Shown piece by piece: positions 24,923 to 33,612 of a stretch of DNA of 64,000 nt. Under the pieces are notes generated by a model. It saw nothing but the letters and a program-made list of their open reading frames with translations. It had not been told where the DNA came from and ran no database searches. A program made the position numbers and the translations under genes. Numbering within the stretch: the first letter of the stretch is position 1; every line of letters starts with the position of its first letter. Source of the stretch: an uncultured Sphingobacteriaceae bacterium. Lineage in GTDB: Bacteria; Bacteroidota; Bacteroidia; Sphingobacteriales; Sphingobacteriaceae. The DNA lies in assembly GCA_946887045.1 (NCBI GenBank), contig CAMPKC010000017.1, positions 1 through 64,000 of the forward strand, given 5' to 3'.

Positions 24923-25657
24923 TTAGGACTCAACAGGTTCCGGTGTCTCTTCAATTGCGGTGTTAATCTCTTTTCTGCTATATACTTCTATCCTGTTAAG
25001 AGTTTTAATAGCTATAGTGAGCCATATTACTCCCATACAAAAGCCCGCAATCACATCGCTGGCGTAATGCACTCGAAGATAAACTCTACTTATCCCTATT
25101 GATAGAATCAGGATAATCATAACTGAAATAACAATGGATTTTAGTGCAGGATTTTTTAAATGCAGATAGGTAAAATAAATAAGCAAGCCGAAAAAAGTCA
25201 CACTCATCATGGCATGTCCGCTTGGGAAACTCAGGCCCCTTGCCTGTTCCAATAAAGGAATCAAGGGCCGTTGCCTGTTAAATAACATTTTCAATACCGT
25301 CATTAAAAGCACACTGCTTAATGAAATGGCCGGAATTTTAATTGAATACCATTTATGTTTCCTGATGAACAGAAAATAGAGAATTAAGAGGAGATTTGCG
25401 GCAATCATCACCTGATAATTTCCAATTACACTTAAAATCTCCATCACATTAGTAACACTTTCTTTTATAAAAGACCCAAGGAAAAGAAATGCTGACTGGT
25501 CGAACTCCTGCTTCTTATCCAGAAATATATATTTGGCGATTGATAAAAAAGCAATTAGCGATAACAGGAATAGTCCAACTGTGAGCACGGTCTCTGCGGT
25601 AAAAAGCATCACTCCTGCAATCATCCGGCGATAAATTTTTTTTATTCTTCTTAGCAT
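24923..25657 (-). CDS. PAP2 family phosphatase (membrane)
   Basis: 244 residues with about six hydrophobic helices. It contains the three-part acid phosphatase signature: KMLFNRQRP near residue 125, FPSGH (catalytic His) near 146, and SRVYLRVHYASD near 190. Such proteins dephosphorylate lipid phosphates such as undecaprenyl pyrophosphate or phosphatidylglycerol phosphate on the outer face of the inner membrane; which one is unknown here. A short 15-nt gap to the FRG gene on the same strand suggests an operon. Confidence 0.92.
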   Translation of the reverse strand: MLRRIKKIYRRMIAGVMLFTAETVLTVGLFLLSLIAFLSIAKYIFLDKKQEFDQSAFLFLGSFIKESVTNVMEILSVIGNYQVMIAANLLLILYFLFIRKHKWYSIKIPAISLSSVLLMTVLKMLFNRQRPLIPLLEQARGLSFPSGHAMMSVTFFGLLIYFTYLHLKNPALKSIVISVMIILILSIGISRVYLRVHYASDVIAGFCMGVIWLTIAIKTLNRIEVYSRKEINTAIEETPEPVES

Positions 25658-25672
25658 CTTATCGGTTTTATA

Positions 25673-26398
25673 TTATTCAAAATATCTCCACTGCAGGTAC
25701 GCGCATAAGCCCTCCAATTCAGGAAATATAGAAAAAGCGTTTACGCCAAGCACATTAAGATCCGTTCTAATATCCTGTAGATGTTCTACTGACAGGGTGA
25801 TTTTCAACAATTTTTTTGAAAAGGAATCGACCTTGTCGAGTTCGCATTTCTCCCGAATTTCGTCTGATGCCTGTATCGAAAAAACGCCCGATTGGTTATT
25901 TATCCGCTGTTTAATTATTCTTGGCCTAAAAATCCGAGTCTCTGTAATTTCAAATGGATGGGCTTTTTCTATCGATAAATTATAGTCTTCAGTATCAGCC
26001 ATTAAAACCCACACTACCGAGTTTTTAGCCTCATATAATTCGGATGCCGCTTTGTCTGTGGCAAACCAAAGCGCGGTTAAAGCATTGTGCGACCAATCCA
26101 GTAAGCGGGTTGGCAAACCATAATGTTGTCCCAACGTTAGATAATCCCAGTCATCATAAGATCGATAACCCTCTATAAGCAGCGGATTTGTACGTTTAAA
26201 TTCCTGCAACAGAATTTTTTCAATACTTAACAAATCACCTTTGGGAGTTAAACGGCTGATTTTCGGTATTAAAGGATGATCGTTTGCCTGCCCGCGAAAA
26301 AGGAAATCCTCCTGGCTTTCTAAACATTTTTTCGCCTTGTAAAATTTTATCGTATTCAAGTATTCTTCTACTGATCTGACTTCCTCCTCGGCAACCAT
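25673..26398 (-). CDS. FRG domain-containing protein
   Basis: A 241-residue soluble protein. The FRG signature is near residue 30: DFLFRGQANDHPLIPKISR, followed by the LGQHYGLPTRLLDWSHNALTALWFATD block around residue 90, both typical of the family. FRG domains are named after the conserved Phe-Arg-Gly; their activity is not established, and they occur alone and in various mobile or defence-associated contexts. Here the flanking genes (PAP2, DUF2027-Smr) look like ordinary chromosomal ones, and nothing marks it as mobile. Confidence 0.88.
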   Translation of the reverse strand: MVAEEEVRSVEEYLNTIKFYKAKKCLESQEDFLFRGQANDHPLIPKISRLTPKGDLLSIEKILLQEFKRTNPLLIEGYRSYDDWDYLTLGQHYGLPTRLLDWSHNALTALWFATDKAASELYEAKNSVVWVLMADTEDYNLSIEKAHPFEITETRIFRPRIIKQRINNQSGVFSIQASDEIREKCELDKVDSFSKKLLKITLSVEHLQDIRTDLNVLGVNAFSIFPELEGLCAYLQWRYFE

Positions 26399-26476
26399 AA
26401 TGTTTTATTAAAGAATAATGATTTCGGAAGAGAAAAGTTTTATCTATAAGATAAAAGCAGTCTGCTGGCATTGTTT

Positions 26477-26484
26477 TACCTTTG
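26477..26484 (+). promoter_or_regulatory. -7 box (TACCTTTG) for the DUF2027-Smr gene
   Basis: Exact consensus, 53 nt before the ATG at 26538 and 4 nt before a perfect palindrome. Confidence 0.5.
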
Positions 26485-26488
26485 ATCT

Positions 26489-26502
26489 GTCAGGTACCTG
26501 AC
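26489..26502. promoter_or_regulatory. perfect 14-bp palindrome at the predicted transcription start
   Basis: GTCAGGTACCTGAC is perfectly self-complementary with no spacer. It sits over the expected +1 of the DUF2027-Smr promoter, a good place for a repressor site. The regulator is unknown. Confidence 0.4.
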
Positions 26503-26537
26503 TCGGGCAAACAATGTTCAGGAAAAAAAGATAAAAA

Positions 26538-27482
26538 ATGGAATATAAACTAGGGGAATTTGTGCGGTTCGTGGACGAAAAACGTGAAGGATATATCACT
26601 AAAATCTTCGATGATGTTATGATTGGTGTTACGGGAGATGACGATTTCGAAATTCCGGTGCCGGCAAATAAGGTAACACGGGTACATGGGCACGTATACA
26701 AAGGAATTGAAAATCAAGCGCTGGAAGAAAAACAAATTCCCATAAGCGAATTTAAAACCAGCGGAGTTTACCTGGCAATAGCACCTGATGCTGCAAAAGG
26801 ATCCGTTGTATATTTCCACCTGGTAAACGAGACTTCTTACCAATTGCTGGCAAGTTTGAGTACAGAAAAAGACAAGCTTATTAAAGGAGTATATGCAGGC
26901 ATTTTAGCACCAAAATCTGTGTCAAAAATTTATTCGGCATCCTTAACAGAATTGAGTAATTGGCCTAAATTTAATATACAAGCGCTTTTTTACAGCGCTA
27001 TGGAAGCAAAACTGAAAGAACCCTTGCTGTATGATGTGAAATTTAGCGCCAAAAACTTCTCCGGATCAAAAAAGCACGTACCCTTGTTAAAGCAAGAAGC
27101 CTGGAACTTCCAGATTGATAAAGAGGAGATTGTGATTGATGCTGAAAAGTTAAAGGAAAGCTTTTTCAAAACTCCGGATGAAAAGAAAGAGATTGAGAAA
27201 CCTGCAAAAGTAGTCGATCTGCATATAGAGAAACTGAGGGATGATTATCAATTTCTAGGCAAGGACGAGATGTTAAAAGTGCAGCTTACCCATTTTCAAA
27301 AGGCATTAGAGGCGGCAATAGTTCATAAACTTCCCTCAATAATATTTATTCATGGAGTTGGAAACGGAACCTTGAGGTATGAAATACAAAAAATTATCAC
27401 AAAGCATCCCCAAGTGAAAACCTATATGGATGCTTACAAAGACAGATACGGATATGGGGCTACAGAAGTAATCTTAAAATAA
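26538..27482 (+). CDS. DUF2027 and Smr domain protein
   Basis: 314 residues. The N-terminus (KLGEFVRFVDEKREGYITKI ... NKVTRVHGHV) is the start of the DUF2027 region typical of Bacteroidota. The last 90 residues form an Smr domain with VVDLHIEKL near residue 226 and the HGVGNGTLR loop, ending GYGATEVILK. Smr domains of MutS2 relatives have nuclease or ribosome-rescue activity; the role of this Bacteroidota architecture is not established. Its stop codon abuts that of the convergent response regulator (27482/27483), with no intergenic base. Confidence 0.9.
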   Translation: MEYKLGEFVRFVDEKREGYITKIFDDVMIGVTGDDDFEIPVPANKVTRVHGHVYKGIENQALEEKQIPISEFKTSGVYLAIAPDAAKGSVVYFHLVNETSYQLLASLSTEKDKLIKGVYAGILAPKSVSKIYSASLTELSNWPKFNIQALFYSAMEAKLKEPLLYDVKFSAKNFSGSKKHVPLLKQEAWNFQIDKEEIVIDAEKLKESFFKTPDEKKEIEKPAKVVDLHIEKLRDDYQFLGKDEMLKVQLTHFQKALEAAIVHKLPSIIFIHGVGNGTLRYEIQKIITKHPQVKTYMDAYKDRYGYGATEVILK

Positions 27483-27872
27483 TTAATCTTCCTCTTCTGT
27501 TAAGTTAGCCTGATACGAATTGAAAGCTCTGCTTACCATTTCTTCCAGCTGTTTGATATTAAATGGCTTTTGCAAGATATAATCCGCTCCGGCCTTTTCG
27601 GCAAGGGCATCAATATCATTATTTGCGGTGAAATATATTACCGGTATATCAGAGTAATCGACGTTGTTTTTTATAATTTGTGTTGCAATAATTCCTCCTT
27701 CATCAGGAATTTTATGATCCATAAAAATTACCGAAGGATTTATAGACTCAATTTTTTCAATAATATTATTGCAATCAGGTATAGTATAAACTTCCCAGTC
27801 GGCATCGGTTAATACCAATGCCACAATCTCAGAAATACTAACATCATCATCACATACAAGGACACGTCTCAT
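27483..27872 (-). CDS. receiver-only response regulator
   Basis: A 129-residue REC domain. The acidic triad is at Asp8-Asp10, the phosphoacceptor at Asp52 in IFMDHKIP, the switch Thr at Thr82 in YFTAN, and the Lys at Lys102 in LQKPFNIKQLE. There is a short acidic tail (NLTEEED) and no output domain. No kinase is next to it. A TAAATTAG box ends 3 nt before the ATG, similar to the leaderless pattern elsewhere in the window, but with one mismatch. Confidence 0.9.
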   Translation of the reverse strand: MRRVLVCDDDVSISEIVALVLTDADWEVYTIPDCNNIIEKIESINPSVIFMDHKIPDEGGIIATQIIKNNVDYSDIPVIYFTANNDIDALAEKAGADYILQKPFNIKQLEEMVSRAFNSYQANLTEEED

Positions 27873-27913
27873 TGGCTAATTTATATTAATAAACACGGGA
27901 TAATTTTTGTGTT

Positions 27914-27934
27914 TTGATTATTTATTATAATCAA
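27914..27934. promoter_or_regulatory. 8-bp inverted repeat between divergent genes
   Basis: TTGATTAT (27914-27921), 5 nt, ATAATCAA (27927-27934). It sits between the response-regulator gene and the DUF763 gene and could be an operator or a weak hairpin. Confidence 0.3.
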
Positions 27935-28034
27935 TTATACTGCCAGTCTGATGGTGAATTAATCAGTCGGGCGCATTCATGAAATACTTGTGCAACATAC
28001 CTAATAATTCATTAAGTTTTTAAAATAATAAAAC

Positions 28035-28106
28035 ATGAAAAAAATTGGTTATAGCTATATCTGTTCCCTGATTTATCGAGATCAAAGCTTAGAAAAATTA
28101 TTTTGA
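28035..28106 (+). CDS. possible 23-residue leader peptide coupled to the DUF763 gene
   Basis: ATG at 28035 opens MKKIGYSYICSLIYRDQSLE, then KLF and TGA. The stop overlaps the TTG start of the DUF763 gene (TTGA, 28103-28106), the same 4-nt arrangement as between the haemoglobin and ferredoxin genes. It is too short to judge by composition. Confidence 0.35.
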   Translation: MKKIGYSYICSLIYRDQSLEKLF

Positions 28107-29305
28107 AACGCTCAGGAAGTGCCGATTTACCTCTTCATTATGGCCATGTTCCGGCATGGCTTGCCAACCGTATGGCAAAACTTGGGCTTGCAATAACAGA
28201 ATCTATAATTACAGAATACGGGAAAACTGAAGTATTAAGGCGACTCAGCGATCCGTTTTGGTTTCAAAGTTTAGGTGCTGTAATGGGTATGGACTGGCAT
28301 TCTTCCGGGATAACCACCTCTGTAATGGGAGCTTTAAAGAAGGCAATTAATCCACATTCAAAAGAGTTCGGAATTTATATATGTGGCGGGAAAGGAAAAC
28401 ATTCTAGAGCTACTCCCAATGAGCTAACTTCTCTTTCCGAGCGTACAGGAATGGATGCAAACTACTTGATAAGGTGTAGCAAACTAAGTGCAAAAGTAGA
28501 CAATACAGCTATTCAGGATGGCTTTCAACTGTACATGCATAGCTTCATAGTTAGCGATGAAGGTTTATGGACTGTAGTTCAACAAGGTATGAGCACAGGG
28601 AGCTCGACAGCTCGGCGTTATCACTGGCATTCTGCCGAATTTGAGTCGTTTGTTGAGGAACCACACACTGCAATTTGCGGTATAAATCAGGGAAATATTC
28701 TCAATATGGTGGCGAAGGAAGCTAAAGCTTCCCGGAACGGTATACTAGAATTGACATCTGAAGCACCTAATAAGATGTTAGCTGAAATTCAGCAATTGGT
28801 TATGCCTTCTCACCACGATGTTCGTTCAAAAGATGTCGACCTGAAACGTTTAGGAAGTTTACTTTGGCTGGCCCACGAGAAACAACCGAGCGATTTTGAA
28901 GACCTGTTATTACTTGAAGGCCTGGGACCGCGAACGCTACAGTCATTGGCTTTAGTTAGTGAAGTGATTTACGGCACACCTTCCCGGTTTAAAGATCCCG
29001 CACGATTTTCATTTGCACATGGCGGGAAAGACGGGCACCCCTTCCCTGTCCCTGTTAAAGTATATGATGAGACAATAAGCGTGTTGCAAACTGCAATTGA
29101 AAAAGCCAGAATTGGAAATTCGGATAAACAGCAGGCGATCAAGAAGCTAACGGAAATAGCGCAGCGGGCGGAGAAAGACTTCCTTCCAAATGCGAATTTC
29201 GAAAAAGTGATAGAAAAAGAACGTGCAAATTCCTGGAAGTACGGTGGAAGAACAGTTTTTGGAAAAGAAAAACCACCGGAAAGCAATCAGCTAAAACTAT
29301 TTTAA
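28103..29305 (+). CDS. DUF763 domain protein
   Basis: 400 residues starting at a TTG at 28103. The start is chosen because the family begins with xRSGSADLPLHxGxxPxWL, and no ATG or GTG lies between this point and the in-frame stop upstream. Conserved blocks: CGGKGKHSRATP near residue 93, DEGLWTVVQQGMS near 152, ARRYHWHS near 169, and LLLLEGLGPRTLQSLALVSEVIYG near 273, which looks like a helix-hairpin-helix (DNA-binding) turn. The function is unknown; the HhH-like segment and charged composition suggest nucleic acid work. It may be translated from the leader peptide by coupling. Confidence 0.88.
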   Translation: MKRSGSADLPLHYGHVPAWLANRMAKLGLAITESIITEYGKTEVLRRLSDPFWFQSLGAVMGMDWHSSGITTSVMGALKKAINPHSKEFGIYICGGKGKHSRATPNELTSLSERTGMDANYLIRCSKLSAKVDNTAIQDGFQLYMHSFIVSDEGLWTVVQQGMSTGSSTARRYHWHSAEFESFVEEPHTAICGINQGNILNMVAKEAKASRNGILELTSEAPNKMLAEIQQLVMPSHHDVRSKDVDLKRLGSLLWLAHEKQPSDFEDLLLLEGLGPRTLQSLALVSEVIYGTPSRFKDPARFSFAHGGKDGHPFPVPVKVYDETISVLQTAIEKARIGNSDKQQAIKKLTEIAQRAEKDFLPNANFEKVIEKERANSWKYGGRTVFGKEKPPESNQLKLF

Positions 29306-29353
29306 TGCTTTAAATCCTTTGGCAAAAAACAATTAGTCATTCCAATGAGGGTA

Positions 29354-30211
29354 TTAAATTCTAACAGCTTTTATCATTCTGTCTTTCTTCTGCATATCTT
29401 GTCTTAGCTCTGTCTTGAAACCCTTACTTTCGAGCATCGCTGCAGTTTCGTGGCCCAGGCTTTCATTTATTTCGACGAATAAATATCCGCCGGCAGACAA
29501 ATGTTTCAAAGAGAACTGCACTATTGAATCGTAGAATAACAAAGGGTTATCGTTTGGAACAAATAAAGCTTCATGAGGATCATGCTTCAACACGTTTGGA
29601 TGCATCTGTTCTTTTTCAGAATACCTGATATATGGAGGATTGCTTACTATAATATTAAATTCCTGCTCTTTGATCGAGAAATCGGCATCCAAAATATCAC
29701 CCCGCAATAAATTAACCTGTACTTGATTTAAAGCACAATTTTCCTGCGCGACCTTCAGTGCTTCCTCAGAAATATCGATTGCGAAAACTTCCGCAGAAGG
29801 CATATTTTTTTTCAGAGCAATAGGTATACATCCGCTACCGGTGCCGATGTCCAAAATGCATGTTGAAGGAATGCCATCTGATTTGATACTGTTTAAAATC
29901 CAATCTACCAGCTCTTCAGTTTCTGGTCGGGGTACTAAAACCGAAGAATTTACTTTAAAGCGGAGTCCATAAAAATCTGCCTCACCTAAAACATGTTGTA
30001 AGGGTTTACCGAACCTCAGTTCATCCAATATCCGAATCAATGCTGTTTCCTGCGCAAGCAATAAATCCGTGTTTTTGTGGAGTTGATAATAGCTCTTACT
30101 AAAACGACAAACATGCTGAACTGCTAAAGAAGCAATTGCCTTTTTTTCGTCATGATCATAAAACCCAGGCATCTGTTCTAAATATATCTTTTCAATATCC
30201 GCAATTGTCAT
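29354..30211 (-). CDS. prmC: release factor glutamine methyltransferase
   Basis: A 285-residue SAM-dependent N5-glutamine methyltransferase, taken from the ATG at 30211; the frame extends 10 codons further. It shows the N-terminal helical domain, LVPRPETEELV, the SAM-binding ILDIGTGSGCIPIALKKN, and the catalytic NPPY in IIVSNPPYIRYSE. It methylates the GGQ glutamine of RF1 and RF2. prfC in the same window acts in the same process, but is 19 kb away. It is divergent from ribD. Confidence 0.95.
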   Translation of the reverse strand: MTIADIEKIYLEQMPGFYDHDEKKAIASLAVQHVCRFSKSYYQLHKNTDLLLAQETALIRILDELRFGKPLQHVLGEADFYGLRFKVNSSVLVPRPETEELVDWILNSIKSDGIPSTCILDIGTGSGCIPIALKKNMPSAEVFAIDISEEALKVAQENCALNQVQVNLLRGDILDADFSIKEQEFNIIVSNPPYIRYSEKEQMHPNVLKHDPHEALFVPNDNPLLFYDSIVQFSLKHLSAGGYLFVEINESLGHETAAMLESKGFKTELRQDMQKKDRMIKAVRI

Positions 30212-30307
30212 GGTGCAATAATAATATGTAATCTTAATCAATAAAACTGTAAAGACGTGTTTTTTGCTAATTTAGCCCTTAATTGGGTAACACTTAAATC
30301 TTCAAAT

Positions 30308-31363
30308 TTGTTAGCACACGAAAAATATATGCGACGCTGCCTGGAACTCGCTCAACTGGGTTCTGGTAAAGTGAGTCCGAATCCCATGGTTGGCGCTCTG
30401 ATAGTTCATAATGAGAAAATTATAGGAGAAGGATATCATGAAAAATTCGGACATGCGCATGCAGAGGTAAATGCAATAAACGCTGTGTTATCAAAATTCG
30501 CCGATGCGGCAACACTTTTAAAGACTTCGACGATGTATGTAAGTTTGGAACCATGCGCACATTTCGGAAAAACGCCACCTTGCGCAGACCTGATTATTAG
30601 ATATCAGATTCCGAGAGTAGTAATCGGGAGTGCCGATCCCTTCGATCAGGTTAACGGTAAAGGTGTACAGAAACTGAAAGATGCAGGAACTGAGGTTGTA
30701 GAAGGAGTATTACAAGATGAATGTAATTTCGTAAACCGAAGGTTTTTTACCCGCGTAAAAAAGCAAAGACCATACATTATTTTAAAGTGGGCGCAAACCG
30801 CTGATCATTTTTTTGCTCCGGATAACGGATCGCAGAAATGGATAAGCTCCCCGCTTTCAAAAACTCTCACCCATAAATGGCGAACAGAAGAAGACGCTAT
30901 TTTAGTGGGAAAGAATACTGCTTTAATCGATAATCCTCAACTGAATGTGCGTGAAGCGGAAGGTCGAAATCCTGTGAGGATTGTGATCGACAGGAACCTT
31001 GACTTACCCACGCATTTATACCTTTTTGATTATAGTCAGGACACCATCGTATTTAACGCCAAAAAAACAGGCATCGACAGAAATATTAAATACCTGGAAC
31101 TCGAAGATTTTGACAATATTTTGCCTCAGCTAATTTGCTATCAGCTATACCTGATGGATATTCAATCAATTATTATTGAAGGTGGTGCCCAAACCCTCGA
31201 CCTGTTTATCAAGGCCGGCCTGTGGGATGAAGCACGTATTTTCTCATCGTCGGATAGCTGGGGAAAAGGCTTAAAAGCTCCTGAAATAAGCGGGCAAATG
31301 TTAAGTGAACAAAAAATAGATACAGACCTATTACAAACAATTATTCCTTTTCAATCGATTTAA
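30308..31363 (+). CDS. ribD: bifunctional riboflavin biosynthesis protein RibD
   Basis: Deaminase and reductase of riboflavin synthesis (steps 2 and 3). The zinc deaminase domain has HAEVNAI and PCAHFGKTPPC; the reductase domain from about residue 150 has LKWAQTADHFFAP and the later IIIEGGAQTLDLFI. The frame is open from an ATG at 30257, but the family usually begins only a few residues before YMRRCLELA, so the TTG at 30308 (LLAHEKYMRR) or the ATG at 30329 is more likely; the TTG is used here. A TAATTTAG-like box near 30270 would fit this later start. Confidence 0.92.
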   Translation: MLAHEKYMRRCLELAQLGSGKVSPNPMVGALIVHNEKIIGEGYHEKFGHAHAEVNAINAVLSKFADAATLLKTSTMYVSLEPCAHFGKTPPCADLIIRYQIPRVVIGSADPFDQVNGKGVQKLKDAGTEVVEGVLQDECNFVNRRFFTRVKKQRPYIILKWAQTADHFFAPDNGSQKWISSPLSKTLTHKWRTEEDAILVGKNTALIDNPQLNVREAEGRNPVRIVIDRNLDLPTHLYLFDYSQDTIVFNAKKTGIDRNIKYLELEDFDNILPQLICYQLYLMDIQSIIIEGGAQTLDLFIKAGLWDEARIFSSSDSWGKGLKAPEISGQMLSEQKIDTDLLQTIIPFQSI

Positions 31364-31365
31364 CA

Positions 31366-31704
31366 ATGCCTGTTTTATATTATAAAAACGCCCCTGTTCA
31401 GTATCCGGTAAAAGGGATAGAGAGAAGAATGGTACACCTCGAAAAAGTGCTTACAGCGGTCCTTGATTTCAGCAATGGCCCGCAGTCGGAACCAGACCCG
31501 ATGCATTCTCATCCTCATGAGCAGACGAGCTACATTGCAGAAGGAGAAGTATTGTTTTTTATGGAAGGAGAAGAAGCCCAGCACTTGAAAGCGGGAGATA
31601 TGTTCTATGTTCCATCAAATAAAATGCACTGCATCCAGTTACTGACGGAAAGAGCAAGATTAGTAGATAGTTTCTCTCCAGTAAGGGAGGATTTCATTAT
31701 TTAA
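31366..31704 (+). CDS. cupin domain protein
   Basis: A 112-residue single-domain cupin. Metal ligands are visible in MHSHPHEQTSYIAEGEVLFFMEGE (His-x-His...Glu) around residue 46 and in PSNKMHCIQLL near residue 84. Such proteins bind small ligands or act as dioxygenases or isomerases; the substrate is not predictable. It starts 2 nt after the ribD stop, so it is in the same operon. Confidence 0.85.
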   Translation: MPVLYYKNAPVQYPVKGIERRMVHLEKVLTAVLDFSNGPQSEPDPMHSHPHEQTSYIAEGEVLFFMEGEEAQHLKAGDMFYVPSNKMHCIQLLTERARLVDSFSPVREDFII

Positions 31705-31780
31705 TGCATCCGTAATCAAGTATCTGTCATTATTCGGAAACCTTAATCCCGCAAGTTTGTCTATCATAAAAATAGACATC

Positions 31781-32071
31781 ATGCAGGCATTTAAAACTCA
31801 TTTCCCAATAAAAGGCGTCAGAACCGATGTCACCGTGACACCGGTAGAAAAAAACATGTTTGCTATAGAACTTGAAAGTGCCGATGCTTTTGAGAAAGAT
31901 CGGGATCCTAAAAAAGAAACTGTTTCAAGCATGAACCCTCCAAATATGATTATACAGAGAACCAAATCACAAGACTGGATTATACTTGATGAAGGAACGT
32001 TCAACCTTAATCAGGAAGATTTACAAGAACTTGGAAAAGCGATTGAAAATAACTCCCCCGGGTTGATGTAG
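31781..32071 (+). CDS. hypothetical protein, 96 residues
   Basis: Taken from the ATG at 31781; a TTG at 31757 would add eight residues. No domain was recognised. It is soluble and charged, with a predicted central beta region (VRTDVTVTPVEKNMFAIELE) and an acidic C-terminus. It lies between the ribD-cupin operon and aroQ and converges on aroQ, whose stop is immediately adjacent (32071/32072). Confidence 0.55.
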   Translation: MQAFKTHFPIKGVRTDVTVTPVEKNMFAIELESADAFEKDRDPKKETVSSMNPPNMIIQRTKSQDWIILDEGTFNLNQEDLQELGKAIENNSPGLM

Positions 32072-32485
32072 TTATAAAAAGCTTTTCAAAGCCAGCTCAT
32101 AACTCTGTAAGCCAAAACCGGTAATAATGCCTTTGCAATTCTTGGCCATTAACGACACATGCCGGTAGCTTTCGCGGGCGTATACATTTGAAATATGCAC
32201 TTCTACAACCGGAGTGTTTATTCCAGCAATAGCATCAGCAATACCTATAGAGGTATGGGTATAGGCCCCGGCATTCATAATCACACCATCAAAAGAAAAT
32301 CCGACTTCATGTAACTTGTTAATCAGTTCTCCCTCAATATTACTTTGATAATAATGAAGTTCGATTGAATTATATTTAGAACTTAGTTCCTTAAAAAAAG
32401 GTTCAAAACCACTTTCTCCATAAATTGATTTCTCTCGTGTACCGAGGAGGTTTAAATTTGGGCCATTAATGATTTGTATTTTCAT
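32072..32485 (-). CDS. aroQ: type II 3-dehydroquinate dehydratase
   Basis: A 137-residue protein of the usual dodecameric type II family. It begins IINGPNLNLLGTRE and has IYG with the catalytic Tyr, MNAGAYTHTSIGIADAI, and EVHISNVYARESYRHVS. It catalyses step three of the shikimate pathway. It is divergent from xerD. Confidence 0.96.
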   Translation of the reverse strand: MKIQIINGPNLNLLGTREKSIYGESGFEPFFKELSSKYNSIELHYYQSNIEGELINKLHEVGFSFDGVIMNAGAYTHTSIGIADAIAGINTPVVEVHISNVYARESYRHVSLMAKNCKGIITGFGLQSYELALKSFL

Positions 32486-32616
32486 CAGGATTTATTGTTT
32501 TTTAGTGGAAATGAAGCTATCATGCGCATATTCATGCTATTTGTGAGAGGTATGCTCATGATGGTTTCATCGTTTCAAACTTAATAGTTTTAATTTTATT
32601 TATCTGAAAATTTTAA

Positions 32617-33516
32617 ATGGCCGACTGGAACTCTACATTAAGAGGCTTTAAAAGCTATATTCGACTGGAGCGTTCATTGTCCAACAACACGGTCGATGCT
32701 TATCTACGTGATGTTGAGAAGCTTTATCAATACACCGAGAGTATTGGAGGGAAATCCCCGGATAAAATTGAGACGGGCGACTTAAAACAATTCATTAACT
32801 GGATAAATGAATTAGGAATGCTACCTCCCACTCAATCGAGGGTTTTATCTGGGATAAAGGCATTTTATAAATACCTGATCATCGAAAATATTATTACAAA
32901 AGATCCTGCGTTTTTACTGGAAAGTCCAAAGCTTCAGCGAAAGCTCCCTGATACATTAAGCATCGTTGATATCAACAAACTGATGGGAGCTATTGATCAT
33001 TCGAAAGCTGAGGGAATGAGAAATAAAGCGATGCTCGAGGTGCTGTATGGATGTGGACTACGGGTTTCTGAACTAATAAACCTTAAAATTTCTAATCTTT
33101 ATTTAAATATTGAATTTATAAAAGTTACCGGCAAGGGTGATAAAGAACGACTGGTACCAATCGGAGCAGAAGCGATTAAATACCTCGATATTTACCTGAA
33201 TCAGGAGCGTGTACATGTAAACATTAAGCCGGGAAAAGAGGATTATGTATTTCTTAACCGCAGGGGTGCGTCCCTCAGCAGAGTAATGATATTTCTTATT
33301 ATTAAAGACCTGGCCGAGAAAATCAATTTAAAAAAAAGTATCAGTCCACACACGTTCCGCCATTCATTTGCAACTCATTTAATTGAAGGCGGGGCCGATT
33401 TACGGGCGGTACAGGAAATGCTGGGGCATGAAAGCATTACAACTACAGAAATATATACACATTTAGATAGAGACTACCTCCGAAACACCATTATTCAGTT
33501 TCATCCAAGAAGCTGA
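32617..33516 (+). CDS. xerD: site-specific tyrosine recombinase XerD
   Basis: A 299-residue integrase. The N-terminal SAM-like domain begins SFKSYIRLERSLSNNTVDAY-like. The catalytic set is Arg in CGLRVSELINL, Lys in TGKGDKERLVPIG, His and Arg in HTFRHSFATHL, His in LGHESI and Tyr in TEIYTH. With XerC it resolves chromosome dimers at dif. The divergent pairing with aroQ and the housekeeping neighbourhood argue for XerD rather than a mobile-element integrase. Confidence 0.93.
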   Translation: MADWNSTLRGFKSYIRLERSLSNNTVDAYLRDVEKLYQYTESIGGKSPDKIETGDLKQFINWINELGMLPPTQSRVLSGIKAFYKYLIIENIITKDPAFLLESPKLQRKLPDTLSIVDINKLMGAIDHSKAEGMRNKAMLEVLYGCGLRVSELINLKISNLYLNIEFIKVTGKGDKERLVPIGAEAIKYLDIYLNQERVHVNIKPGKEDYVFLNRRGASLSRVMIFLIIKDLAEKINLKKSISPHTFRHSFATHLIEGGADLRAVQEMLGHESITTTEIYTHLDRDYLRNTIIQFHPRS

Positions 33517-33612
33517 TTAAAACGCTTATGATCTTCCGTTTAGCGATAGATGATCTTGTAAAACCCAAATCTCTTTATAATTAATACAGATTAATAAAAC
33601 AATCAAAGAAAC

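Noticed and set aside
32617..33516. XerD-like integrase as a sign of a mobile element
   Set aside because: Housekeeping neighbours (aroQ), full XerD motifs, and no attachment repeats, tRNA or other phage genes nearby.
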